Positions 1 to 5,378 of a stretch of DNA of 15,184 nucleotides are shown one piece after another. The position numbers and the translations under genes were made by a program. Origin of the DNA: an uncultured Streptococcus sp. (GTDB lineage: Bacteria > Bacillota > Bacilli > Lactobacillales > Streptococcaceae). Positions within the stretch are counted from its first letter, which is position 1; the number at the start of each line of letters is the position of its first letter. The notes beneath the pieces were generated by a model. The model did not search any database, was not told the DNA's origin, and saw only the letters and a program-made list of their open reading frames with translations. The stretch is taken from positions 1-15,184 of the forward strand of contig CAJPSM010000026.1 of the NCBI GenBank assembly GCA_905373305.1, in the 5' to 3' direction.

Positions 1-577
1 CAGAGGAAGTATCATTGACCGCAGTTCCTGCAAAGAGGGCGAAGCCTTCATTTGACAAGTGAAGCCAGGTTCCCAGGGTCGGAAAGATAAGCGCAGCCAA
101 GACATTGAAGAAAAAGATAACGGAAATAGCTTGTGCGACTTCTTTTTCCTTGGCGTGGATAACGGGCGCTGTCGCTGCAATGGCAGAGCCACCACAGATA
201 GAAGAACCCACTCCAATTAAGGTAGCTAGTTTTGTGTCTAGCGCAAAGAAACGCTGGAAGAGGTAGGCGACGATTAAGGAAATCGAAATGGTAGAAAGGA
301 TGACAGGGAGTGAAGATTGTCCAACTGCGAAGACTTGCGAGATATTGAGACCAAAACCAAGCAAGATAACGGCATACTGGAGTAATTTTTTAGAACTAAA
401 GGTCAAACCTGCATCTAGTTGTTTGTAGCGTGAGAGCCAGGGGTGTAGGAGCATCCCCGAAAAAATTGCAAAGACAGGTGCGCCCACGACCGGGAAAAAT
501 CCTCCTAGAAACCAAGAAATGATTGAAATGAGAAGGCAGGCCAAGATTCCTGCTCCATTTTTTGATAAAAATGACAT
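1..577 (-). CDS. YeiH/UPF0324-family membrane protein (putative sulfate exporter family), 5' part only
   Basis: The minus strand is open from an ATG at 577 to the window edge, giving about 192 residues of N-terminal sequence; the C-terminal part lies outside. The start has a GGAGG site at 583-587, five bases upstream. The protein begins MSFLSKNGAGILACLLISII and is strongly hydrophobic, with several membrane segments. I see the stretch LLGFGLNISQV followed later by IGVGSSICGGSAIAATAPVI; the SSICGGSAI type of motif is characteristic of the YeiH/UPF0324 family. Members are often annotated as putative sulfate exporters, but the substrate is mostly unproven. It is divergently transcribed from araT. 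Family assignment is confident; function is not. Confidence 0.85.
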   Translation of the reverse strand, partial: MSFLSKNGAGILACLLISIISWFLGGFFPVVGAPVFAIFSGMLLHPWLSRYKQLDAGLTFSSKKLLQYAVILLGFGLNISQVFAVGQSSLPVILSTISISLIVAYLFQRFFALDTKLATLIGVGSSICGGSAIAATAPVIHAKEKEVAQAISVIFFFNVLAALIFPTLGTWLHLSNEGFALFAGTAVNDTSS

Positions 578-603
578 ATAAACCTCCGAAATAAGCACTT
601 ATT

Positions 604-632
604 ATTATAGTCCTGTCGAGAAAAAAAGTAAA
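604..632 (-). promoter_or_regulatory. Promoter for the YeiH-family gene
   Basis: On the minus strand TTTACT (complement of 627-632) is followed after 17 bases by a perfect TATAAT (complement of 604-609). The start codon at 577 lies about 27 bases beyond the -10 box. This fits a vegetative sigma-A promoter. The assignment rests on the motifs alone. Confidence 0.7.
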
Positions 633-666
633 ATAGAAAGTGAAAATTATCGGTTTCGGATGGATT

Positions 667-695
667 TTGCGGTCAGGGAGCTTTTGTAGTATAAT
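667..695 (+). promoter_or_regulatory. Promoter of the araT-recO-plsX-acpP operon
   Basis: A perfect TATAAT at 690-695 is preceded by TTGCGG at 667-672 with 17 bases between them. The -35 box is only a partial match (TTG conserved). The araT start at 726 is 30 bases downstream, leaving room for a short leader with the TAGGAGG site at 714-720. No other promoter-like element is evident before acpP. Confidence 0.7.
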
Positions 696-725
696 AGAGA
701 TACGTTTTGAAAGTAGGAGGTGTCT

Positions 726-1895
726 ATGGACTTAACTAAGCGCTTTAATAAACAGTTAGATAAGATTCAAGTGTCCTTGATTCGTCAGTTTGACCAGGCT
801 ATTTCGGAGATTCCTGGGGTCTTGCGTTTGACCTTGGGGGAACCTGATTTTACAACGCCAGATCATGTTAAGGAAGCGGCTAAGCGGGCCATCGACCAGA
901 ACCAATCCTACTATACAGGGATGAGTGGTCTACTGACTCTACGTCAGGCAGCCAGTGACTTTGTTAAGGAAAAATACCAACTGGACTATGCTCCTGAAAA
1001 TGAAATCTTGGTTACAATTGGGGCGACAGAGGCTTTATCTGCTACTTTGACGGCTATTTTGGAAGAGGGAGACAAGGTGCTCTTGCCAGCCCCTGCCTAT
1101 CCAGGTTATGAGCCAATTGTCAATCTAGTTGGGGCAGAGGTTGTCGAGATTGATACAACTGAAAATGGTTTTGTCTTGACCCCTGAGATGTTGGAAAAGG
1201 CCATTTTGGAGCAAGGGGACAAGCTCAAAGCAGTTATTCTCAACTATCCAGCTAATCCGACAGGAATTACCTATAGTCGAGAGCAGTTGGAAGCTTTGGC
1301 AGACGTTTTACGCAAGTATGAGATTTTCGTTGTCTGTGATGAGGTCTACTCAGAATTGACCTACACAGGCGAAGCCCATGTATCTCTGGGAACTATGTTG
1401 AGAGATCAGGCTATTATCATCAATGGCCTATCTAAGTCTCATGCCATGACAGGTTGGCGTTTAGGCTTTATCTTTGCTCCTGCAACTTTCACAGCTCAGT
1501 TAATCAAGAGTCACCAATATTTGGTTACTGCCGCAAACACTATGGCTCAACATGCTGCGGTGGAGGCCTTAACAGCTGGTAAAAGCGATGCAGAGCCTAT
1601 GAAGAAGGAATACATCCAGCGTCGAGATTATATTATCGAGAAAATGACTGTTCTTGGCTTTGAGATTATCAAACCAGACGGGGCCTTCTATATCTTTGCT
1701 AAAATTCCAGCCAGTTACAATCAAGACTCCTTTGCCTTTCTCAAGGATTTTGCCCAGAAGAAGGCTGTTGCTTTTATCCCTGGGGCTGCCTTTGGGCGTT
1801 ACGGAGAAGGCTATGTTCGTCTGTCTTATGCAGCCAGCATGGAAACGATCAGAGAGGCTATGAAACGACTTGAGGAGTACATGAGAGAAGCATGA
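726..1895 (+). CDS. araT: Aromatic amino acid aminotransferase (PLP-dependent, class I/II)
   Basis: The product is a 389-residue fold-type I aminotransferase, likely the streptococcal/lactococcal AraT that transaminates aromatic amino acids in the cytoplasm. Visible motifs are NYPANPTG (N177), the PLP-ring aspartate in CDEVY (D205), and the Schiff-base lysine in GLSKSHAMTGWRLGF (K237) with the phosphate-binding Arg at 245. The C-terminal substrate-carboxylate Arg is in YVRLSYA (R365). Start choice: a GTG at 720 would place the start inside the TAGGAGG ribosome binding site (714-720), so the ATG at 726 is preferred; it gives the N-terminus MDLTKRF. The stop overlaps the recO start (ATGA), implying translational coupling. 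The length is normal. Substrate range cannot be read from the sequence, and a general aminotransferase role is possible. Confidence 0.93.
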   Translation: MDLTKRFNKQLDKIQVSLIRQFDQAISEIPGVLRLTLGEPDFTTPDHVKEAAKRAIDQNQSYYTGMSGLLTLRQAASDFVKEKYQLDYAPENEILVTIGATEALSATLTAILEEGDKVLLPAPAYPGYEPIVNLVGAEVVEIDTTENGFVLTPEMLEKAILEQGDKLKAVILNYPANPTGITYSREQLEALADVLRKYEIFVVCDEVYSELTYTGEAHVSLGTMLRDQAIIINGLSKSHAMTGWRLGFIFAPATFTAQLIKSHQYLVTAANTMAQHAAVEALTAGKSDAEPMKKEYIQRRDYIIEKMTVLGFEIIKPDGAFYIFAKIPASYNQDSFAFLKDFAQKKAVAFIPGAAFGRYGEGYVRLSYAASMETIREAMKRLEEYMREA

Positions 1896-2662
1896 TCCAG
1901 TCTATCACGAGTCAAGGTCTCGTACTCTACAATCGCAACTTTCGGGAGGATGACAAGCTAGTCAAGATTTTTACAGAGCAGGCGGGCAAGCGGATGTTTT
2001 TCGTCAAACACGCGGGTCAGTCTAAATTAGCTCCTGTTATTCAGCCCTTGGTACTAGCTCGTTTTCTCCTGCGAATCAATGATGACGGGCTCAGTTATAT
2101 CGAGGACTATCATGAGGTCATGACCTTTCCCAAAATCAATAGTGACCTCTTTGTCATGGCCTATGCGACTTATGTTGCGGCTCTTGCAGATGCTAGTTTG
2201 CAGGATAATCAGCAGGATGCTCCCTTGTTTGCCTTCTTGAGAAAGACTCTAGAGTTGATGGAAGAAGGCTTGGATTATCAAGTCTTGACCAATATTTTTG
2301 AAATTCAAATCTTGACCCGATTTGGAATCAGCCTCAATTTTAATGAGTGTGTCTTTTGCCATCGGGTTGGTCAAGCCTTTGACTTTTCTTTCAAATATGG
2401 AGCCTGCCTTTGTCCAGATCATTATCATGAGGACGAGAAACGTTGCCATCTGAATCCCAACATCCCTTATCTGCTCAATCAATTTCAAGCCATTGATTTT
2501 GCGACCTTGGAGACCATTTCGCTCAAGCCTGAAATCAAGCAAGAGCTACGCCAATTTATGGATCAACTCTACGAAGAATACGTAGGGATTCACCTAAAAT
2601 CAAAGAAATTTATTGATTCCCTAGCCGACTGGGGACAATTACTAAAAGAGGAAGACGAATGA
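1892..2662 (+). CDS. recO: DNA repair protein RecO
   Basis: RecO is the recombination mediator that works with RecR and RecF to load RecA on SSB-coated single-stranded DNA and to anneal complementary strands. The 256-residue product has the N-terminal OB-fold part (about 1-80, starting MIQSITSQGLVLYNRNFRED, typical of RecO) and a C-terminal helical part. A zinc-binding cluster is visible as CVFC (C153, C156) followed by CLC (C172, C174). The start overlaps the araT stop by four bases and the end overlaps the plsX start the same way, so expression is probably coupled within the operon. The gene is complete and of normal length. No extra function is suggested by the context. Confidence 0.93.
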   Translation: MIQSITSQGLVLYNRNFREDDKLVKIFTEQAGKRMFFVKHAGQSKLAPVIQPLVLARFLLRINDDGLSYIEDYHEVMTFPKINSDLFVMAYATYVAALADASLQDNQQDAPLFAFLRKTLELMEEGLDYQVLTNIFEIQILTRFGISLNFNECVFCHRVGQAFDFSFKYGACLCPDHYHEDEKRCHLNPNIPYLLNQFQAIDFATLETISLKPEIKQELRQFMDQLYEEYVGIHLKSKKFIDSLADWGQLLKEEDE

Positions 2663-3651
2663 AAAAAATCGCAGTAGATGCTATGGGGGGCGATTACGCA
2701 CCTCAGGCCATCGTTGAGGGTGTCAATCAAGCCCTAGCTGACTTTTCAGATATTGAGGTTCAACTCTACGGAGATGAAGCTAAAATCAAGCAATATCTAA
2801 CAGCTACAGAGCGCGTTAGCATCATCCATACCGATGAGAAAATTGATTCGGATGATGAGCCGACCAAGGCTATCCGTAAGAAGAAAAATGCCAGTATGGT
2901 ATTAGCAACTAAGGCAGTCAAAGAGGGAGAAGCAGACGCTGTCCTCTCTGCAGGCAACACAGGTGCCTTGTTGGCGGCAGGATTTTTTATCGTGGGTCGC
3001 ATCAAGAATATCGACCGTCCTGGACTCATGTCTACCTTGCCGACTATCGATGGAAGAGGTTTTGACATGCTAGATCTCGGTGCCAATGCAGAAAACACAG
3101 CTCAGCACCTGCATCAATACGCTGTCCTAGGTTCCTTCTATGCCAAGAATGTTCGTGGGATTGCAAAACCACGTGTTGGATTGCTCAACAACGGAACAGA
3201 AAGTAGCAAGGGAGACCCGCTTCGTAAGGAAACGTACGACTTACTAGTAGCTGATGAAAGTTTGAACTTTATCGGAAACGTGGAAGCACGTGATCTGATG
3301 AATGGCGTTGCGGATGTTGTCGTAACAGATGGTTTCACGGGAAACGCTGTTCTCAAATCCATTGAAGGGACAGCCATGGGGATCATGGGCTTGCTTAAAA
3401 ATGCTATTACGGGTGGTGGCCTTCGAGCAAAACTTGGTGCTCTTCTCCTTAAAGATAGTTTGAAAGGTTTGAAAAAGCAGCTCAACTATTCAGATGTTGG
3501 AGGAGCAGTTTTGTTTGGTGTCAAGGCACCTGTTGTTAAGACTCATGGCTCAAGTGATGCCAAGGCTGTGTACAGTACGATTCGTCAGATTCGTACCATG
3601 CTAGAAACAGACGTAGTTGCCCAAACTGCGCGTGAATTTTCAGGAGAATAA
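2659..3651 (+). CDS. plsX: Phosphate acyltransferase PlsX
   Basis: PlsX converts acyl-ACP and inorganic phosphate to acyl-phosphate, the donor used by PlsY for the first acylation of glycerol-3-phosphate in phospholipid synthesis; it is a peripheral membrane enzyme. The 330-residue product begins MKKIAVDAMGGDYAP, the N-terminal PlsX signature. It also contains SAGNTGALLAAG, DLGANAENTAQHL and VVTDGFTGNAVLKSIEG, all typical of the family. The start overlaps the recO stop (ATGA). The 3' end contains the AGGAGA ribosome binding site of the downstream acyl carrier protein, so the two genes are closely coupled. Length is normal and no key motif is missing. Confidence 0.95.
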   Translation: MKKIAVDAMGGDYAPQAIVEGVNQALADFSDIEVQLYGDEAKIKQYLTATERVSIIHTDEKIDSDDEPTKAIRKKKNASMVLATKAVKEGEADAVLSAGNTGALLAAGFFIVGRIKNIDRPGLMSTLPTIDGRGFDMLDLGANAENTAQHLHQYAVLGSFYAKNVRGIAKPRVGLLNNGTESSKGDPLRKETYDLLVADESLNFIGNVEARDLMNGVADVVVTDGFTGNAVLKSIEGTAMGIMGLLKNAITGGGLRAKLGALLLKDSLKGLKKQLNYSDVGGAVLFGVKAPVVKTHGSSDAKAVYSTIRQIRTMLETDVVAQTAREFSGE

Positions 3652-3655
3652 AAAA

Positions 3656-3892
3656 ATGACAGAAAAAGAAATTTTTGACCGTATTGTGACCATTATCCAA
3701 GAACGACAGGGAGAGGACTTTGTCGTGACAGAAGCTTTGAGTTTGAAAGACGATCTTGATGCAGACTCAGTGGATTTGATGGAGTTCGTCTTGACGCTAG
3801 AAGATGAATTTGGTATCGAAATCAGCGATGAGGAAATTGACCAACTTCAAAGTGTGGCAGATGTGGTAGCGATTATTAAAGGTAAAATATAG
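3656..3892 (+). CDS. acpP: Acyl carrier protein (plsX-linked paralogue)
   Basis: This is a 78-residue acidic acyl carrier protein. The phosphopantetheine attachment serine is S38 in DADSVDLMEF; the usual DSL is DSV here. The start ATG at 3656 is chosen because it follows AGGAGA (3642-3647) at normal spacing and gives the standard length; an in-frame upstream codon at 3617 would add 13 residues overlapping plsX. Streptococci and enterococci commonly carry two ACPs, one in the fab cluster and one beside plsX. The plsX-linked one (AcpB in Enterococcus faecalis) has been linked to handling exogenous fatty acids. Assigning this gene to that class is inference from position. It ends the operon before a hairpin terminator. 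Confidence 0.9.
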   Translation: MTEKEIFDRIVTIIQERQGEDFVVTEALSLKDDLDADSVDLMEFVLTLEDEFGIEISDEEIDQLQSVADVVAIIKGKI

Positions 3893-3894
3893 CC

Positions 3895-3925
3895 AAAAGC
3901 AACATGCAAGTCATGTTGTTTTTTT
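3895..3925 (+). terminator. Rho-independent terminator after acpP
   Basis: CAACATG (3900-3906) pairs with CATGTTG (3912-3918) around a 5-base loop. The stem extends through the A-run at 3895-3898 pairing with the T-run that follows. A tract of seven Ts (3919-3925) completes the classic form. It separates the araT-acpP operon from the small-gene island. Confidence 0.85.
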
Positions 3926-3959
3926 GTTTGCAGAAAAAAGAGAAACTTTTAGTAGAAAT

Positions 3960-3967
3960 TGCGAATA
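3960..3967 (+). promoter_or_regulatory. Putative SigX (ComX) competence promoter element (cin-box/combox), copy A
   Basis: TGCGAATA matches the streptococcal late-competence element TACGAATA at 7 of 8 positions; the mismatch is at position 2, which is the less constrained one as I recall. It sits 33 bases before the first mini-ORF start, leaving room for a short leader containing AAAGGAGG. The equivalent element appears at the same relative position before the second mini-ORF, which is the main reason to take an 8-base match seriously. No good sigma-A promoter was seen here. Confidence 0.5.
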
Positions 3968-3999
3968 AAGAGATGAGAGAGAAAAAAGGAGGAACGTTT

Positions 4000-4050
4000 A
4001 TGTACATGCCAATCTTGTATCCATGGTTAATCAAGTGGTTTTTAAAATAA
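4000..4050 (+). CDS. Mini-ORF 1: 16-residue Trp/Pro-rich hydrophobic cationic peptide
   Basis: The ORF encodes MYMPILYPWLIKWFLK and ends in TAA. It has a strong ribosome binding site, AAAGGAGG at 3985-3992, seven bases before the ATG. A second ORF 125 bases downstream encodes a 16-residue peptide identical at 12 positions, with all other changes between hydrophobic residues. Several codon differences are synonymous (TAC/TAT, TTG/TTA, AAG/AAA, TTA/TTG), which suggests selection on the peptide. It has no double-glycine leader and no typical signal peptide. It does not have the form of an SHP or ComS pheromone precursor as I know them. The cationic, tryptophan-containing C-terminal half (PWxIKWxLK) suggests membrane interaction, but this is inference. 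Function unknown. Confidence 0.6.
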   Translation: MYMPILYPWLIKWFLK

Positions 4051-4072
4051 AAATGAAATAGTTGTTCATTTT
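4050..4072 (+). other. Stem-loop overlapping the mini-ORF 1 stop
   Basis: AAAATGAA (4050-4057) pairs with TTCATTTT (4065-4072) around a 7-base loop. The stem is AT-rich and starts at the last base of the stop codon. A matching hairpin follows mini-ORF 2, so it belongs to the repeated cassette. It could be a weak terminator or a 3' stabilising structure; the T-run is short. Confidence 0.4.
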
Positions 4073-4082
4073 CGAATTGTTT

Positions 4083-4090
4083 TTCGAATA
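4083..4090 (+). promoter_or_regulatory. Putative SigX competence promoter element, copy B
   Basis: TTCGAATA matches TACGAATA at 7 of 8 positions, with the mismatch again at position 2. It lies 35 bases before the second mini-ORF start, close to the 33 bases of copy A. It is preceded by a T-rich stretch, as is usual for SigX promoters in streptococci. Confidence 0.5.
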
Positions 4091-4124
4091 GATAGGTAAG
4101 AAGAAAAAGGAAGGAGACTACGCG

Positions 4125-4175
4125 ATGTATTTACCAATCTTATTGCCATGGTTTATCAAATGGTATTTGAAATAA
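4125..4175 (+). CDS. Mini-ORF 2: 16-residue Trp/Pro-rich hydrophobic cationic peptide
   Basis: The ORF encodes MYLPILLPWFIKWYLK, a paralogue of mini-ORF 1 with 12 of 16 residues identical. The ribosome binding site AAGGAG at 4111-4116 is eight bases before the ATG. Length, stop codon, RBS spacing, upstream CGAATA element and downstream hairpin are all shared with mini-ORF 1, so the whole transcription unit has been duplicated in tandem. The lack of a leader leaves the export route unknown. It could be a secreted or membrane-acting peptide, a signalling peptide or a small toxin; the sequence does not decide. I do not recognise a described family. Confidence 0.6.
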   Translation: MYLPILLPWFIKWYLK

Positions 4176-4196
4176 ATGAAATTTACCTGTTCATTT
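4174..4196 (+). other. Stem-loop overlapping the mini-ORF 2 stop
   Basis: AAATGAA (4174-4180) pairs with TTCATTT (4190-4196) around a 9-base loop. It occupies the same position relative to the stop codon as the hairpin after mini-ORF 1, while the loop sequence has diverged. Confidence 0.4.
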
Positions 4197-4206
4197 TCAA
4201 TCATTT

Positions 4207-4252
4207 CTCAAATAGATAAGTGAGAAGAACAGGAAGGGGAAAAATGGTTTAA
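4207..4252 (+). pseudogene. Decayed third copy of the mini-ORF cassette
   Basis: The upstream region of the cassette is present a third time. The promoter element has changed to CTCAAATA (two departures from units A/B at the consensus positions), and an AGGAAGGGG ribosome-binding-like stretch remains. The ATG at 4244 is followed by one codon and then TAA. The peptide-coding part is missing; the following bases lead into the ribosome binding site of the bacteriocin-type gene at 4299. This is read as a remnant left when the downstream cluster joined the cassette array, which is inference. Confidence 0.4.
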
Positions 4253-4298
4253 GATCTAGAAGTCGTAAACTAAAAAAATAAAAATGAAGGAGAAAAAG

Positions 4299-4496
4299 AT
4301 GACAAATTTTGACAAAATGGAACAGAACTTTGTAGCTCTTACAGAAGAAGAGTTGATGGATGTGGATGGGGGGCTTGCTCCGATTATTATTGGCGGGGTA
4401 GTTATTAGTTGGAAATTAATTGGAGGTGTGGCTGCGCTTGCTACAACTTCAGCAGGTGTAGGATTAGCTGCGGGCTACTATGCTAATAGACCATAA
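4299..4496 (+). CDS. Class II bacteriocin-type peptide with double-glycine leader (peptide 1)
   Basis: The product is 65 residues: a 25-residue leader ending FVALTEEELMDVDGG and a 40-residue mature part starting LAPIIIGGVVISWKLIGG. The leader has F-15, L-12, L-7 and V-4 with GG at -2/-1, the pattern read by ComA-type peptidase domains. The mature part is hydrophobic, rich in Gly and Ala, and contains a GxxxG (GLAAG) typical of two-peptide bacteriocins. The start is the ATG at 4299, because GAAGGAG at 4286-4292 is its ribosome binding site; an in-frame ATG at 4284 would have that site inside the gene. It is followed by a small membrane protein of immunity type. It is not the BlpU sequence I remember from this locus in pneumococcus. 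Confidence 0.82.
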   Translation: MTNFDKMEQNFVALTEEELMDVDGGLAPIIIGGVVISWKLIGGVAALATTSAGVGLAAGYYANRP

Positions 4497-4510
4497 TTTT
4501 GGAGATATAT

Positions 4511-4717
4511 ATGAAATTCGTTAAATTAATACTAAAGGTTTGGCCTGAACTTATGGTATTACTTAGTTCAATATCTTATACAATCATCAGGTTAGTAGCT
4601 GATATAAACAAGATATCCTTACCTAAATGGTTTGATGATTTTAATATACCGACAATTTCATTGTTTTTAATGGTGTTCATTTTATTATATAGAAGTAAAG
4701 GAGAAGGGAATGGATAA
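4511..4717 (+). CDS. Small two-helix membrane protein, putative bacteriocin immunity protein (copy 1)
   Basis: The 68-residue product has two hydrophobic segments, roughly residues 11-31 and 46-60, and a basic YRSK near the end. The start at 4511 is chosen because GGAG at 4501-4504 precedes it; an upstream in-frame ATG at 4499 would overlap this site. It lies directly after peptide 1 and its stop overlaps the start of peptide 2 by eight bases, so it is part of the same operon. A close paralogue lies at 5379-5588. An immunity role is inferred from size, membrane character and position; no signature motif proves it. Confidence 0.65.
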   Translation: MKFVKLILKVWPELMVLLSSISYTIIRLVADINKISLPKWFDDFNIPTISLFLMVFILLYRSKGEGNG

Positions 4718-4865
4718 ATTTCAAGTAATTGATGAGAAAGACTTGCAAGCAATCGAAGGAGGAATTGAGCCTATTTCGATTATATTTGGTCTAAGTGCTA
4801 TTGCATTTAGCGCATTTGGGGCTGGTTACAAATTTGGTTCAGATTTAGCTCGTCGTGGGCGTTAG
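4710..4865 (+). CDS. Class II bacteriocin-type peptide with double-glycine leader (peptide 2)
   Basis: The gene encodes 51 residues with an 18-residue leader MDKFQVIDEKDLQAIEGG and a 33-residue mature part starting IEPISIIFGLSAIAF. The leader has F-15, I-12, L-7 and I-4 before the GG, again the ComA-type pattern. The mature part contains GYKFG (GxxxG) and a basic tail ending ARRGR. The ribosome binding site AAAGGAG (4697-4703) lies inside the preceding gene, and the ATG overlaps that gene's stop region. Together with peptide 1 it could form a two-peptide (class IIb) bacteriocin, since both carry GxxxG and are of the usual size. The pairing is inference. Confidence 0.8.
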   Translation: MDKFQVIDEKDLQAIEGGIEPISIIFGLSAIAFSAFGAGYKFGSDLARRGR

Positions 4866-4868
4866 ATT

Positions 4869-5084
4869 ATGAACAATCGGAACCTTAATCTCAACACACT
4901 CTTATCTAAATTAGCCACTATAATTCCTTTGTTGGCTATAGCTCTCAATCTTGTACTTCATGTGATTCGTACAGGTTCATTAGTATCCTTTGATTGGCAA
5001 TGGACTTTAGTTGGTTTGCTTGCTTCGGGCTATTTTGGTATTTTTTGCAAAGATTTGTCAAAAAATAATCAAAACTATAAATGA
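4869..5084 (+). CDS. Small membrane protein, putative immunity protein
   Basis: The 71-residue product has a polar N-terminus and two hydrophobic segments (about residues 12-34 and 46-60). It ends in a charged Lys/Asn-rich tail. The start is three bases after the peptide 2 stop, with no good ribosome binding site, so translation is probably coupled to peptide 2. Immunity function is inferred from context only. It is not visibly related to the paralogous pair at 4511 and 5379. Confidence 0.6.
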   Translation: MNNRNLNLNTLLSKLATIIPLLAIALNLVLHVIRTGSLVSFDWQWTLVGLLASGYFGIFCKDLSKNNQNYK

Positions 5085-5194
5085 TGAATCTGAATCAAAA
5101 GGATTTTGCGTATGTAAATGGCGGAGTTTTTCCGCCTTTCTTGTCAGGTAAAATAGGAATCTGCTATGAAAAAATTCTTATTAGGTTTTGCTGA
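5084..5194 (+). CDS. Short double-glycine-leader peptide (peptide 3), possibly truncated
   Basis: A 36-codon ORF starts with MNLNQKDFAYVNGG, a leader with L-12, F-7 and V-4 before the GG. It continues VFPPFLSGKIGIC and ends in FC at 5191. The ATG overlaps the stop of the previous gene (TGATG), so coupling can explain the weak ribosome binding site. Its last 29 bases overlap the next gene in another frame. The predicted mature part is only 22 residues and has two cysteines, unlike peptides 1 and 2. Either it is a genuine short peptide or the 3' part of a longer bacteriocin gene was lost and the frame now runs into its neighbour. Confidence 0.5.
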   Translation: MNLNQKDFAYVNGGVFPPFLSGKIGICYEKILIRFC

Positions 5195-5354
5195 GGGATA
5201 TTTTACCGTATCACTCATTATCTACATCACAACGTATTTGATTATGAAAAATCCAATCAATACTTTGTTTTATCCAGAAACCTATCCGACTCTACTTGGT
5301 CTGTTTTATGTAGGATACAAGTACAAAACAAAAGAAAGTAAGATAGGGAATTGA
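5166..5354 (+). CDS. Small membrane protein, putative immunity protein
   Basis: The 62-residue protein starts MKKFLLGFAEGYFTVSLII. It has two hydrophobic segments (about residues 3-25 and 41-52) and a charged, Lys-rich tail. An AGGA at 5155-5158 precedes the ATG by seven bases. It overlaps the end of peptide 3 and is in the same operon. The function is inferred from size and setting; the sequence is not recognised. Confidence 0.55.
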   Translation: MKKFLLGFAEGYFTVSLIIYITTYLIMKNPINTLFYPETYPTLLGLFYVGYKYKTKESKIGN

Positions 5355-5378
5355 TGAACCATCAGATCGGAGTTTGAG

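Larger units (their letters stand above)
3960..4246 (+). repeat. Three tandem diverged cassettes (promoter element, RBS, mini-ORF)
   Basis: Three units follow one another. Unit A runs from the CGAATA element at 3962 through the ORF ending at 4050. Unit B runs from 4085 to 4175. Unit C keeps the 5' part only, from CAAATA at 4209 to an ATG at 4244. Units B and C share GTTCATTTTC followed later by AATAGATA and a purine-rich stretch leading to the ribosome binding site. The period between equivalent elements is about 123-125 bases. Divergence in the non-coding parts shows the duplication is not recent. Confidence 0.6.

Noticed and set aside
720..725. GTG start for araT, two codons upstream
   Set aside because: The GTG includes the last base of the TAGGAGG ribosome binding site; the ATG at 726 has correct spacing.
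2249..3485. Antisense ORFs across recO and plsX
   Set aside because: They are shadows of well-recognised genes, with low-complexity translations and no ribosome binding sites.
3926..4299. CRISPR-like or BOX/RUP-type repeat array
   Set aside because: The repetition is explained by three diverged gene cassettes of about 124 bases; there are no short identical repeats with unique spacers, and I did not recognise BOX or RUP modules.
5354..5377. Seven-codon ORF (MNHQIGV) between two immunity-type genes
   Set aside because: It has no ribosome binding site, no leader pattern and no paralogue; chance is the simplest reading.
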